NCBI RefSeq assembly: GCF_008124765.1
Contig: NZ_VNHS01000007.1
Location: 124,001 to 188,000 of the forward strand
DNA length: 64,000 nucleotides
From: Paenibacillus methanolicus
GTDB taxonomy: Bacteria; Bacillota; Bacilli; Paenibacillales; Paenibacillaceae
Direction of reading: 5' to 3'
This document shows positions 27,260 through 36,755 of the stretch, in pieces; the stretch's first letter is position 1, and the number at the start of each line of letters is the position of its first letter. The notes beneath the pieces were generated by a model that had not been told where the DNA came from, did no database searches, and worked only from the letters and a program-made list of their open reading frames with translations. The position numbers were made by a program, and so were the translations under genes.

Positions 27260-28768
27260 ATGAGCAAACCGAATATTTTGTTGATTACGAGCGACCAGCA
27301 GCACTGGAATACGATCGGCGCGTTCAACCCGGAACTGCGGACGCCGAATCTGGATCGTCTGGCCCGGGAGGGAACGACGTTCAGCCGGGCGTATTGCCCG
27401 AGTCCGGTGTGTACGCCCAGCCGCTCGTCGATTATTACGGGTATGTATCCGAGCCAGCACGGCGCGTGGACGCTCGGGACGAAGCTGCTCGAGGACCGTC
27501 ATACGGTCGGCGAGGACTTGCAGGCGAGCGGCTACCGGACGGCGCTGATCGGGAAAGCCCATTTTCAGCCGCTGCAAGGGACCGACGAATACCCGTCGCT
27601 GGAATCGTACCCGCTGCTGCAGGACTTGGAATTCTGGCGTGATTTTCACGGGCCCTACTACGGGTTCGATCATGTGGAGCTGGCGCGCAATCATACGAAC
27701 GAAGCGCATGTCGGCCAGCATTACGCCCTCTGGATGGAAGAGAAGGGATGCGCGAACTGGCGGGATTATTTTCTGCCGCCGACCGGCACGATGGATCCGT
27801 CCGTGACGCACACGTGGGCGATACCGGAAGCGTACCACTACGATACGTGGATCGCGGAGCGCACGAATGCTTGCTTGGAACAATATCGCGACCAGGAGGA
27901 GCCGTTCTTCCTATGGGCCAGCTTCTTCGACCCGCATCCCGATTATTTAGTCCCCGAACCTTGGGATAAGCTGTACGATCCGAATACGCTCACGATCCCG
28001 GGTCTCGTGGACGGCGAGCACGACCACAACCCGCCGCATTTTCGCATGACGCAGGAGTCGGAGCCGGACTTCGACCACTTGAAGGAGACCGGGCACGGCA
28101 TTCACGGCTACCGCTCGCATTTGGTGCCCGATGACGAAGCCAAGCAGCTCGTCGCCACCTACTACGGCATGATCAGCCTGATGGATAAGTATATCGGGAA
28201 TATTCTCGACAAGCTCGACGAGCTGGGGCTCGCCGACAATACGATCGTCGTCTTCACGACCGATCACGGCCATTTCTTCGGGCAGCACGGGCTTCAGCAC
28301 AAAGGCGGGTTCCATTACGAGGACTTGATTCGGCTGCCGTTCCTCGTGCGTTATCCGGGGCAGGTGCCTGCGGGCGCGCGCAGTCCGGCGATCCAGTCGC
28401 TGGTCGACCTGGCGCCGACCTTCCTGTCGCTGTGCGGGATCGAGCCGCTGCCCGGCATGACCGGCGTCGATCAGAGCGGCGTATGGCGGGGACTGCAATC
28501 GTCGGCGCGCGACCACGCGCTGTGCGAATTCCGCCACGAGCCGACGACGATTCATCAGAAGACGTACGTCGACGCCCGCTACAAGCTGACCGTCTACTAC
28601 CGCCAGACGTACGGCGAGCTGTTCGATCTGCAGGAGGACCCGGGCGAGCTCCGCAACCGGTGGGACGATCCGGATTACGCCGCCTTGAAATCGGAGCTGC
28701 TGCTCAAGTACGCCTGGGCCGAGCTGGGCAAGGAGGCTATGCCGATGCCGCGGATCTGGCATGCGTAG
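27260..28768 (+). CDS. Cys-type sulfatase (alkaline phosphatase superfamily)
   Basis: It would hydrolyse a sulfate ester. At 502 residues, the N-terminus KPNILLITSDQQHWNTIG has the first metal-binding Asp. The signature CTPSRSSIITG (Cys51 to Arg55) is the site where Cys must be oxidised to formylglycine. The metal/base regions FTTDHGHFFGQHG and KGGFHYEDLIRLPFLVRYPG are typical. No signal peptide is seen, so it acts on imported substrate. The frame is open from 27221, whose ATG overlaps the GH51 stop (ATGA), but ATG 27260 has ggagggga at 9 bases and starts exactly at the family N-terminus. No convincing maturase lies in this window. It could also be a phosphonate or phosphate monoester hydrolase relative. 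Confidence 0.87.
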   Translation: MSKPNILLITSDQQHWNTIGAFNPELRTPNLDRLAREGTTFSRAYCPSPVCTPSRSSIITGMYPSQHGAWTLGTKLLEDRHTVGEDLQASGYRTALIGKAHFQPLQGTDEYPSLESYPLLQDLEFWRDFHGPYYGFDHVELARNHTNEAHVGQHYALWMEEKGCANWRDYFLPPTGTMDPSVTHTWAIPEAYHYDTWIAERTNACLEQYRDQEEPFFLWASFFDPHPDYLVPEPWDKLYDPNTLTIPGLVDGEHDHNPPHFRMTQESEPDFDHLKETGHGIHGYRSHLVPDDEAKQLVATYYGMISLMDKYIGNILDKLDELGLADNTIVVFTTDHGHFFGQHGLQHKGGFHYEDLIRLPFLVRYPGQVPAGARSPAIQSLVDLAPTFLSLCGIEPLPGMTGVDQSGVWRGLQSSARDHALCEFRHEPTTIHQKTYVDARYKLTVYYRQTYGELFDLQEDPGELRNRWDDPDYAALKSELLLKYAWAELGKEAMPMPRIWHA

Positions 28769-28815
28769 GCAGGGGAATCGGGATCGAAGGGAAAGCATCT
28801 AGCTTCTAGCAGAAG

Positions 28816-28846
28816 AGGTCGCCCAAAATTTTGGGCGGCCTTTTCT
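28816..28846. terminator. Terminator after the sulfatase gene (bidirectional)
   Basis: A 9-bp stem (aggtcgccc with gggcggcct, one wobble) has the loop aaaatttt and is followed by TTTTC on the plus strand. It also lies downstream of the minus-strand gene ending at 28925. Confidence 0.82.
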
Positions 28847-28924
28847 GCAAGGCATGTCTGCAAAGTCGGTCTGGGTATCGATGTGTCGCTATGCGCCAAA
28901 CGATGTCCAAACGGGAATCATTGT

Positions 28925-29429
28925 TCATTTTACATAAGGCTCGTAATCCCTCTTGTACGAAAGCTCGGTCTCTTCATAAGAAGGAGCTTCGATAAATTCC
29001 ACGTGTTCAACATCCATCTGCAGAAATTCTGCGGCAAGAACCTTTGCGGTTCTCATAAGTTCTTCCCGATCCCAAGCCTCGGACTGGCTTATGCCCCTTT
29101 TCATTCAAAGGCGCGTGATGCTTCACTTGATACGCCGTATCTTCCTCATCTCTTGGATAAAGATAACTGTACATCATTTCCTTCGTCTCATCGTGCAAGA
29201 AAGCTTGAATTTCCTCGCGGTATTCCTTATCGTCAACCGGATCGAGATCATGGTTTACAAGGTAGCGCAGGCAAGGGGCGGTCGTGAGCTCGAAATAGCC
29301 CAGAAAGTCGCTTTGCTCTCGATCCTCGCCCGAATACAAGCTGATTTCATCGTTGCAGCTCTTCCGGCAAAACCCATAGTCGCCATACCAGAACAGCCAA
29401 TGCCGCACATGGACATAAATCGTGGTCAT
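28925..29429 (-). pseudogene. Unknown small protein gene, interrupted by a 1-base frameshift at a C4/T4 run
   Basis: From ATG 29429 (ribosome binding site gaggtgatcgt) a clearly protein-like frame runs ~108 codons (MTTIYVHVRHWLFWYGDYGF, then acidic helical sequence). At the homopolymer at 29094-29101 (cccctttt on the plus strand) it passes into a basic, non-protein-like tail. Removing one C of the run continues the protein smoothly in another frame (GISQSEAWDREELMRTAKVL, then LQMDVEHVEFIEAPSYEETE) to a stop at 28925, giving 167 residues. I do not recognise the family; it appears cytoplasmic. It lies downstream of an AraC gene on the same strand. The shift may be a real mutation, a phase-variable site or a sequencing error. 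Confidence 0.6.
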
Positions 29430-29508
29430 ACGATCACCTCGTTGGTTTATTGGTTGCGATGGTATAAAGAATTGCCGCCTCTCATTGTCACGACCGGTCC
29501 CCCTCCCG

Positions 29509-30501
29509 CTATTCCGCCAGCTGGTTCTGGTTCCGATAAGCCATCGGCGTCATCTGATAGTAGTCCGCGAACGTCTGGTAGAAGAATCCCATGCTCTGAT
29601 AGCCCACCGCATGCGCGATGTCGGCGACGGGCTGTTCGGTATTGGCGAGCAAGCCGGCGGCGTGAATCATGCGCTGCGTCTTCACGAGCTCCATGAACGT
29701 CTTGCCCGTTCGTTTCTTCAGCAGATTGCCCAGATAGTTGGCGTTGAAATTGAAAGCGTTCGCCAGTTCGGTGAGCGTGCAGGTCTGATGGTTTTTCTCG
29801 ATGTAGTCGAGAATTTGAATGAGGTCCGACCGCGAGTGGCGCTGCCGGTGCTCGTCGTTCGTTCGATACGTATAGACCCGCATGAGCTCGGTGCAGATCA
29901 GCATCATGTAGTTGTAGATCATCTCTTGGGCGTAGGCCCGGCTGCCGAACGCTTCGCACATCATGTGGCGCATGAACAGCTGCAGATCGGCGTGCTGCTC
30001 GGATTCGAACACGATGTAGCGGTTGTGGTTCGTATTCGTCGCGATGGCGTTCGCCAGGAAATCAGAGACGATCCCGCGCGAGCCGAAGCGGCTGAGGAAG
30101 GAAGACAAGAACGTGTTCTTCTTCATGATGATGTTGATCAGAATATCGCCTTGGCCCATCGGCTCGATGCTATGGACGACCTCGGAATCGAGCAGACAAA
30201 CTTGTCCTTCCCGCAAAATGACCGTCTCCCCGTTGATCTGCTGCTCGCATACCCCCGAATAAATATAGTTCAATTCAATGAAGCTGTGATAGTGCGGCGG
30301 CATCGGCGCGAAGCGGTTGTGCTTGCGTACATGGATCGGCCCGTTCTGGAAGAAGGGCGTATCGGGCATGCGAAAATAAGACTCCCCGTCTTCCGGCCAA
30401 TTCGGGAACTGCAAGTCGTTCACGTTCTCCCCGTTCGCAAGCTGCTCGGCTTCGGTCTCGTTGATTTCTCTCAAATACTGATCCAGCATGCTATGGTCCA
30501 C
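29509..30501 (-). CDS. AraC-family transcriptional regulator with cupin sensor
   Basis: It has 330 residues. The cupin-like N-terminal domain is visible in FAPMPPHYHSFIELNYIYSG (metal-type HYH) and LREGQVCLLDSEVVHSIEPM. The C-terminal AraC domain shows LTELANAFNFNANYLGNLLK and VADIAHAVGYQSMGFFYQTF, ending TPMAYRNQNQ. The start is GTG 30501, with ggagga 6 bases upstream. It is transcribed divergently from the GH3/GH78 operon across about 245 bases, the usual arrangement for a local activator of those glycosidase genes. Confidence 0.9.
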   Translation of the reverse strand: MDHSMLDQYLREINETEAEQLANGENVNDLQFPNWPEDGESYFRMPDTPFFQNGPIHVRKHNRFAPMPPHYHSFIELNYIYSGVCEQQINGETVILREGQVCLLDSEVVHSIEPMGQGDILINIIMKKNTFLSSFLSRFGSRGIVSDFLANAIATNTNHNRYIVFESEQHADLQLFMRHMMCEAFGSRAYAQEMIYNYMMLICTELMRVYTYRTNDEHRQRHSRSDLIQILDYIEKNHQTCTLTELANAFNFNANYLGNLLKKRTGKTFMELVKTQRMIHAAGLLANTEQPVADIAHAVGYQSMGFFYQTFADYYQMTPMAYRNQNQLAE

Positions 30502-30747
30502 GATAATCCTCCGTCCAACTAATCTGTAAAAAGAAGAATGAGAACCGTAAAAGCGGAATTGTGATCCGCCGGCGAAAGCGTTTTAATAAGGATATCGCGA
30601 TCGTAACAAAAACAGCCGATTCACGCAACAACCGCAAGCGAATCTATCGTTATCCATAATTATGTATACTAGATGCCTTGCAGATCAGCAGTATTGAAAT
30701 AGTACTGTAAAAAGAGAAGTCTTCCATAGAGAAAGGTTGGATCGAAC

Positions 30748-33261
30748 ATGAAACCTTGGATGAATACGTTACTGTCCTTGGACGCGCGGGTGCAGCTGCT
30801 GATGGACGCCATGTCCTTGGACGACAGGCTGGCGATGATGCACGGAGGTACGCCCGACGCCTCGCTCGGCATCCCGACATTGAAGCTGAACGACGGCCCC
30901 GGCGGCGTGACCGGACCCGAGGAAGCGGCAGGTACGCAGCTTCCGGCCCCCATCGCGCTAGGCGCCGCGTTTGATCAGGAAGCCGCCTATCGCTACGGCG
31001 AGGTTATCGGTAAGGAATCGAGGGAGCGGGGGACCTCGCTGCTGCTCGGGCCGACGGTCAATATCGCGCGCACCCCGCTGAACGGCCGGACGTTCGAAGG
31101 CTACGGCGAGGACCCGTATTTGTCGGCCGCGACGGGGACGGCGGTCATCCGGGGCATTCAGGAGCAGGGCGTCATGGCGTGCGTGAAGCATTACGCGGCG
31201 AACAATCAGGAGGCCGACCGGTTCACGCAGAACAGCATCATCGACGAGCGGACTCTCCGCGAAATGTATCTGCCCGCCTTCGAAGCGGCAGTGAAGGAGG
31301 GCAATGTCGCGTCCGTCATGGCCTCCTACAATAAGATCAACGGCACGCACGGCGCGGAGAACCAGCCGCTGCTGACCCGCATCTTGAAAGACAACTGGGG
31401 CTTCGAGGGCTTCGTCGTCTCCGACTTCCTCGCCACGCAAAGCACGGTGAAATCGATTCATTCGGGATTGGATTACGAGCTGACGATTCCGTTCAAGCGC
31501 TTCTATGGCGAACCGCTTAAGGAAGCCGTCGCCGGCGGCCTCGTGCCGGAAGCGATAATCGACGGGAGCGCCGGCCGCATCTTGAAAGAGATGTTCCGCA
31601 TCGGCTTGTTCGACCGCGCGCCTGGCGAAGGCGTCGTGCCGGCCGAGCAGCTGAAATCGCGCGACGAAGAAGCGCTGCGCCTGGCTGAAGAATCCATCGT
31701 GCTGCTCAAGAACGACGGCGGATTGCTCCCGCTCGGCGCCCAGCCGACCATAGCCGTCATCGGACAATCGGCGATCAATCCCATCGCATCCGGGGGAGGC
31801 AGCGCCCATGTTCCCTGCAACGCCGTCGTGACGCCGCTGCAAGGAATCGAACGCCGCGCGGGCGATGGACGGAAGGTGCTGTACGCGCCGGGCACGGCTC
31901 CAGTACCGACGGGTCCGTCCTTCGTATATCCTTCGCCGCTCGCCTTCCTCACCGTACCGGCTGCAGCGTTCGAGAACGGACTGCTCGCCGAAGCGTACGA
32001 CACGCCTGATCTGAGCGGCGAGCCCATGCGCGTCGATACCGTGCCGAACTTGAACATCAACTGGCAGTTTGCCGGCGTGCCGCATCCGGTCTCCGCCAGA
32101 TGGACGGGGACGCTATTTCCGCAGGAAACGGCAGCATATACGTTCTATTTGCCGACTTCCGGCGCGTCCCGCCTATGGCTGAACGGGGAGCTGGTGATCG
32201 ACAATTGGCAGTCGCGCTCGCTCTACAAGACGGGGGTCAAGCAGCTTGAAGCGGGACGAACGGTCGCGATAGAGGTGCATTACGCATCCGGCGGCGAAGC
32301 CCAGCTGCCGTCGATCGCGCTCGAATGGTTCGCCGGCGAAGACGAAGCGCTCATCGCGCAAGCCGTCGAGGCAGCTTCGCGAGCCGATATCGCGATCGTG
32401 TTTGCGAACGACTATATGACCGAGAATTTCGACAAACCGAACCTGGACCTGCCGGGTTCGCAGAACCGGCTTATCGAAGCGGTAGCCGCGGTCAATAAGC
32501 AGACGATCGTCGTGCTCAATACCGGCGGACCGGTAACCATGCCTTGGCTGGGCGGCGTGCAGGCCGTCGTCCAAGCGTGGTATCCGGGCGCGCAGGGCGG
32601 CGAAGCGATCGCCAAGGTGCTGTTCGGCGAGACGAATCCGTCCGGGCGTCTGCCGATGAGCTTCCCGAGTTCGGACCGACAAGGTCCGCTGTCGACGGCG
32701 GGGCAGTATCCGGGTATCGATCAAGACACGGCGTACACGGAGAAGCTCCTAGTCGGCTATCGATGGTTCGCCGCGAACAAGGAGAGACCGTTGTTCCCGT
32801 TCGGTCATGGTTTGTCGTATGCGGACTTCCGTTACGGCAATCTGCAGGTCCGCGAGACGAACATCAAGGGACTTCCGAGTCTGCAAGTGAGCTTCGATGT
32901 TAACAATGATGGAGAGCGAGACGGCAAGACGGTGCCGCAACTATACGTCGCCTTCCCTTCCGAAGCCGGAGAGCCGCCGGCGCAGCTCAAGAATTTCGCG
33001 AAGGTGCCGGTGGCGTCCGGTCAGTCGGTGACGGTCGACTTGGTCTTGAACGCCCGAGCGTTCAGCGTATGGGATACGAAGCTGGACCAGTGGGTCATCC
33101 CGCCGGGCGCGTTCCGCATTCTGGTGGGCGAGTCGTCCGAGAAGTTCGCGCTGGCAGCGGAGATCGTTCCCTCCGAAACACTGAGATTAGCCGCGAATCA
33201 ATGCACGACCGTGCTGCACGGTTCAATGCCGTCTAATGAGAAGGGAGTGCCCGCGCCATGA
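30748..33261 (+). CDS. GH3 beta-glycosidase with inserted PA14 domain
   Basis: It would remove non-reducing beta-linked glucose, xylose or similar residues from oligosaccharides. It is 837 residues without a signal peptide. The (beta/alpha)8 domain carries the catalytic nucleophile Asp226 in EGFVVSDFLAT and the substrate motif CVKHYAANNQEADR. A PA14 domain (about residues 400-540: FENGLLAEAYDTPDLSGE to SIALEWFAG) is inserted in the alpha/beta sandwich domain, as in KmBglI-type enzymes, and can shape substrate range. The fibronectin-III-like C-terminus (VSFDVNNDGERDGKTVPQLY) closes it. gagaaaggttgg precedes ATG 30748. The stop overlaps the next start (ATGA), so translation is coupled to the GH78 gene. 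Confidence 0.9.
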   Translation: MKPWMNTLLSLDARVQLLMDAMSLDDRLAMMHGGTPDASLGIPTLKLNDGPGGVTGPEEAAGTQLPAPIALGAAFDQEAAYRYGEVIGKESRERGTSLLLGPTVNIARTPLNGRTFEGYGEDPYLSAATGTAVIRGIQEQGVMACVKHYAANNQEADRFTQNSIIDERTLREMYLPAFEAAVKEGNVASVMASYNKINGTHGAENQPLLTRILKDNWGFEGFVVSDFLATQSTVKSIHSGLDYELTIPFKRFYGEPLKEAVAGGLVPEAIIDGSAGRILKEMFRIGLFDRAPGEGVVPAEQLKSRDEEALRLAEESIVLLKNDGGLLPLGAQPTIAVIGQSAINPIASGGGSAHVPCNAVVTPLQGIERRAGDGRKVLYAPGTAPVPTGPSFVYPSPLAFLTVPAAAFENGLLAEAYDTPDLSGEPMRVDTVPNLNINWQFAGVPHPVSARWTGTLFPQETAAYTFYLPTSGASRLWLNGELVIDNWQSRSLYKTGVKQLEAGRTVAIEVHYASGGEAQLPSIALEWFAGEDEALIAQAVEAASRADIAIVFANDYMTENFDKPNLDLPGSQNRLIEAVAAVNKQTIVVLNTGGPVTMPWLGGVQAVVQAWYPGAQGGEAIAKVLFGETNPSGRLPMSFPSSDRQGPLSTAGQYPGIDQDTAYTEKLLVGYRWFAANKERPLFPFGHGLSYADFRYGNLQVRETNIKGLPSLQVSFDVNNDGERDGKTVPQLYVAFPSEAGEPPAQLKNFAKVPVASGQSVTVDLVLNARAFSVWDTKLDQWVIPPGAFRILVGESSEKFALAAEIVPSETLRLAANQCTTVLHGSMPSNEKGVPAP

Positions 33262-34838
33262 CCGATCAAGCCAAAATGCAAACCTCAACCGCCATCATCG
33301 TACGTAACGAAGCTTTTCTGGCAGAAGCGGACCGCTTAAAGCCGGAGCTGCGCGAGAAAGCCGTTCGGCCGCGGCAGCTCGTCCAGATTGCAGCCGATTC
33401 GACCGCCGTGCATGGCTACCGCAGCAAGCCGGTCGCGGATGCCGCCGAACTCGAAGAACGCAGCTTCGGCAGAGGAGAATCGTTCATTCTCGACTTTGGC
33501 GATCATCGGGTCGGTTACCTTTCCTTTGCGATCCGAACGGTAGGCAGCCCGCCCGACGCCCCGCTCAAGGTCAAGCTGACCTTTGGCGAAATGCCGGTCG
33601 AGGTGGCGGTGCCTTTCGATACCTATGACGGTTGGATCAGCAGTGCTTGGTTACAGGAGGAGACGTTGTTCGTCGACGTGATGCCGCATCGCGTGGAGCT
33701 GCCTCGACGATATAGCTTCCGTTATGTGAAGGTGGAGGTCCTTGCTACATCGCAGAAGTACAGCGTCTCGTTCCATGATTTCGCGTGCCGTACAGTTACT
33801 TCCGCCGATAGCGGTCAGGTCGCCCCCCTCCGCCATGCCGACCCGGTGCTGGAGCAGCTCGACCGGATCAGCATTCGAACGCTGGAAGATTGCATGCAGG
33901 ACGTGTTCGAGGACGGACCGAAGCGGGATCGTCGCCTATGGCTAGGGGATCTGAGGCTCCAGGCGCTCGCGAACTACGAGACGTTCAATCAGAATGATTT
34001 GGTGAAGCGGTGCCTGTATCTGTTCGCCGGCGTGCCGGACGAGAAGGGCCGCGTATCGGCTAATCTGTTCATCCAGCCGACGGTCATCGCGGATGATACG
34101 TACTTGTTCGATTACTCGCTGTTCTTCACCGCCAGCTTGTACGATTACTTCGTCGCGACGAACGACCGGCAGACGCTGCGCGAGTTGTGGCCGACCGCTT
34201 ACAGGCAGGTGGAGTTGGCGCTCGAGCGGGTCGATGAGACGGGGATTCTCCGCGATGATGAATCATGGTGGTCGTTCATCGATTGGAACGACCAGCTGAA
34301 CAAACAAGCGCCGTCGCAAGGCGTTCTCCTCTATACGCTGAAGCGCGCGGTTCAACTGGCGGAAGCGGTCGGCGAGCCAGGCATCGCGGCGCAGCTAGCG
34401 GAGACCATCGCCACCCTGACGGCCGCGACGATGCGAGAACTGTGGGATTCGGAGCAACGCTTCTTCGTCAGCGGCGCGCAGCGCCAAGTGTCGTGGGCCG
34501 GCCAAGCGTGGCTGGCGTTGGCGGAGATTCTCCCCGAAGCGGACAACCGCGACCTGCTGCTTCGGCTGCAAGCGGCTAATCCGGACGTCGGGATGACGAC
34601 GCCGTACATGGTCCATCATTTTGTCGAGGCGCTGCTGATCGCGGGCTGCAAGGAAGAAGCGATCGCGCGGATGAAAGCGTACTGGGGCCAGATGGCGCAG
34701 GACGGCGCGGATACGTTCTGGGAGCTGTACGACCCGCAGAACAAAAGCTTCTCCCCGTACGGCAGCCCGCTCATCAACAGCTACTGCCATGCCTGGAGCT
34801 GCACGCCGACGTATTTGATCCGCCGATACGGGTTGTAG
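33258..34838 (+). CDS. GH78-like alpha-L-rhamnosidase, short form
   Basis: It is predicted to release alpha-L-rhamnose. At 526 residues it is shorter than typical GH78 enzymes (800-1000), with a reduced N-terminal beta-sandwich (about 1-170) followed by the (alpha/alpha)6 catalytic region. The acidic signature EDGPKRDRRLWLGDLR corresponds to the family's catalytic acid region. The distal GADTFWELYDPQN, with its candidate catalytic-base Glu, and SYCHAWSCTPTYLIRRY complete the barrel. There is no signal peptide, hence it is cytoplasmic. ATG 33258 overlaps the GH3 stop. The pairing with GH3 suggests stepwise trimming of a rhamnosylated glycan or glycoside. Confidence 0.82.
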   Translation: MTDQAKMQTSTAIIVRNEAFLAEADRLKPELREKAVRPRQLVQIAADSTAVHGYRSKPVADAAELEERSFGRGESFILDFGDHRVGYLSFAIRTVGSPPDAPLKVKLTFGEMPVEVAVPFDTYDGWISSAWLQEETLFVDVMPHRVELPRRYSFRYVKVEVLATSQKYSVSFHDFACRTVTSADSGQVAPLRHADPVLEQLDRISIRTLEDCMQDVFEDGPKRDRRLWLGDLRLQALANYETFNQNDLVKRCLYLFAGVPDEKGRVSANLFIQPTVIADDTYLFDYSLFFTASLYDYFVATNDRQTLRELWPTAYRQVELALERVDETGILRDDESWWSFIDWNDQLNKQAPSQGVLLYTLKRAVQLAEAVGEPGIAAQLAETIATLTAATMRELWDSEQRFFVSGAQRQVSWAGQAWLALAEILPEADNRDLLLRLQAANPDVGMTTPYMVHHFVEALLIAGCKEEAIARMKAYWGQMAQDGADTFWELYDPQNKSFSPYGSPLINSYCHAWSCTPTYLIRRYGL

Positions 34839-34854
34839 TTAGATTGCGCATTAG

Positions 34855-34886
34855 ACAATGGCTATTTGTCGGCCATTGTTTTCTTT
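34855..34886 (+). terminator. Terminator of the GH3/GH78 operon
   Basis: An 8-bp stem (acaatggc with gccattgt) is followed by TTTTCTTTTG, 17 bases after the GH78 stop. The kinase gene downstream is therefore a separate transcript. Confidence 0.82.
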
Positions 34887-34992
34887 TGTTTATTTTCCAA
34901 GGCGTCGGTTGACTTCTTGTTTGCCGGACCAAAGGGACGTGTTATCGCTTACAATAGAAAGGATTGCAATTGATACAGAAGGCGGTTCCAAG

Positions 34993-36732
34993 ATGAAGCT
35001 TTCATTTCGCCAACTATGGCTGCGCCTCAAGCCGCGCAGGCTGCGAACGCGCATACTGGCCGCGATGGTCATGTTGTCCGTTCCGCCGCTGCTCCTGCTT
35101 GGCTTTATATCGACGAATATTTCGCGATCGACGATCGTGTCGAACCATTTGACCACCAACGCGCAAAATTTGAAGACCGCCAGCGAAGTCGCCGATCTGC
35201 TCCTGCGCAACGTCATCAACATGCACCGGCTCATTCTCGCGAACAACGAGCTGCGCGCGGAGCTGGCGGCGAGCTATGCCGGCGGCCGTCCGCTTGACGT
35301 ACGCACCGCCACCCGGCTGCAAAATCTCGTCGTGACGAACTTGATCGATACCCGGTATGTCGAATCGATCTGCTTGTTCGACCGAGGTTTCCAATCCGCC
35401 TGCTACGGCAGCACGGACGTCTACGCCGGCTACTATGTCACGCAAGACGGCAAGCGCAAGATCGAATCGAGCGACTGGTACCGGCAGGTAACCGCGGCCA
35501 AAGGGAAGGAAGTCTTCTTCAGCTCAAACGTCCTTCAAGGGACGGCGAGCGGCCAATCGTTCTCCAGCGTCAAGCTGCTGCGCGATCCGTACCGGTTCCA
35601 GCCGCTCGGCATGCTGGTCATTAATATTAAGACGTCGATGTTCCAAGAAGCGATTAACGAGACGGAGGACGGCGGCTTCATGGTGCTGGACGCGACAGGC
35701 GGCGGCATGCGGCCCGTGTATGAAGAAATGCCGGGCGCGACGGGAGGCATCGACGGGGGAATGTCCGAAGACGCCTGGTTCGACGAGCTCCGCCGCGAAG
35801 GTTATCTGTCGATCGGCTACCGCAACAAGACGACGGATTGGACGTTGGTGCACGTCGTCGAGAGCGGCGCGCTGCTGAAGGATGCTAATCGGATCGGGAG
35901 CATCACGTGGGTGTTCGCCGCCTTGATCGCGGCCGTGGCGATGCTGCTGTCCCTGATCTTATCCGGCAGCATTATCCGTCCGCTGCTGCGGATCAAGAAG
36001 ATGATGGTCGACTGGTCGAAGGGTTCCGGGGCGCAGACCCAGCTCGTCTCCTTCGAAGGGGACGAGATCGGCGCGATCGGCGAGACGTTCAAGCGGATTT
36101 CCTCGGAGAACCAGCAGCTGGAGGAGCGGCTCATCCATGCCCAGCTGAAGGAGCGCGAGGCCGAACTGCAGACGCTGCAATCGCAGATCAAGCCTCATTT
36201 TCTGTACAACACGCTCGATTCGATCTATTGGATGGCCGTCAAGCAGAAGAACCAAGATATCGCCAAGATGGCCGTCGCGCTGTCGGAAAGCTTCAAGCTC
36301 AGCCTCAACAAGGGGAGGGAGACGATCCCCGTGTTCAAAGAGCTGAAGCATATCGAGCATTACATTACGATTCAGAATTTGCGCTTCAAGAACCGGTTCA
36401 CGTATGTTCAAGACGTGGCGCCGGAGCTGATGCATCTGGACATGCTGAAGCTGCTGCTGCAGCCGCTGGTCGAGAACGCGATCTACCATGGCCTGGAGCC
36501 CAAGATCGGGGAAGGGACCGTGCGGTTGACCGGACGCCTCGAGGACGGCGTCGTCACCTTCGTCGTGGCGGACGACGGCATCGGCATCAAAGACATGGCG
36601 GCGATCCATCAAGGTTACGGCATCGGCAACGTGAAGGAACGATTGGCGCTCTATTATGGACCGAGCGCGAGGTTTACGATCGACAGCGAGGCAGACCGGG
36701 GAACGACCATTGAAATCCGGTTCCGCTTATAG
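34993..36732 (+). CDS. YesM-type sensor histidine kinase
   Basis: It senses an extracellular signal and phosphorylates the adjacent response regulator. It has 579 residues. One membrane segment lies near residues 25-45 (ILAAMVMLSVPPLLLLGFIS), then a ~240-residue extracellular Cache-type domain, a second segment (WVFAALIAAVAMLLSLILSG) and a HAMP linker. Next comes the His_kinase domain with phospho-acceptor His in IKPHFLYNTLDSIYWM, and the HATPase N and G boxes (QPLVENAIYHGLEP, DDGIGIKD, GYGIGNVKERL). The frame is open from 34858, but that region includes the preceding terminator; ATG 34993, behind aggcgg, starts the conserved protein. The YesN-type regulator follows after 23 bases. Confidence 0.9.
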   Translation: MKLSFRQLWLRLKPRRLRTRILAAMVMLSVPPLLLLGFISTNISRSTIVSNHLTTNAQNLKTASEVADLLLRNVINMHRLILANNELRAELAASYAGGRPLDVRTATRLQNLVVTNLIDTRYVESICLFDRGFQSACYGSTDVYAGYYVTQDGKRKIESSDWYRQVTAAKGKEVFFSSNVLQGTASGQSFSSVKLLRDPYRFQPLGMLVINIKTSMFQEAINETEDGGFMVLDATGGGMRPVYEEMPGATGGIDGGMSEDAWFDELRREGYLSIGYRNKTTDWTLVHVVESGALLKDANRIGSITWVFAALIAAVAMLLSLILSGSIIRPLLRIKKMMVDWSKGSGAQTQLVSFEGDEIGAIGETFKRISSENQQLEERLIHAQLKEREAELQTLQSQIKPHFLYNTLDSIYWMAVKQKNQDIAKMAVALSESFKLSLNKGRETIPVFKELKHIEHYITIQNLRFKNRFTYVQDVAPELMHLDMLKLLLQPLVENAIYHGLEPKIGEGTVRLTGRLEDGVVTFVVADDGIGIKDMAAIHQGYGIGNVKERLALYYGPSARFTIDSEADRGTTIEIRFRL

Positions 36733-36755
36733 AGACGAAAAGGAGGGCGGCATGC

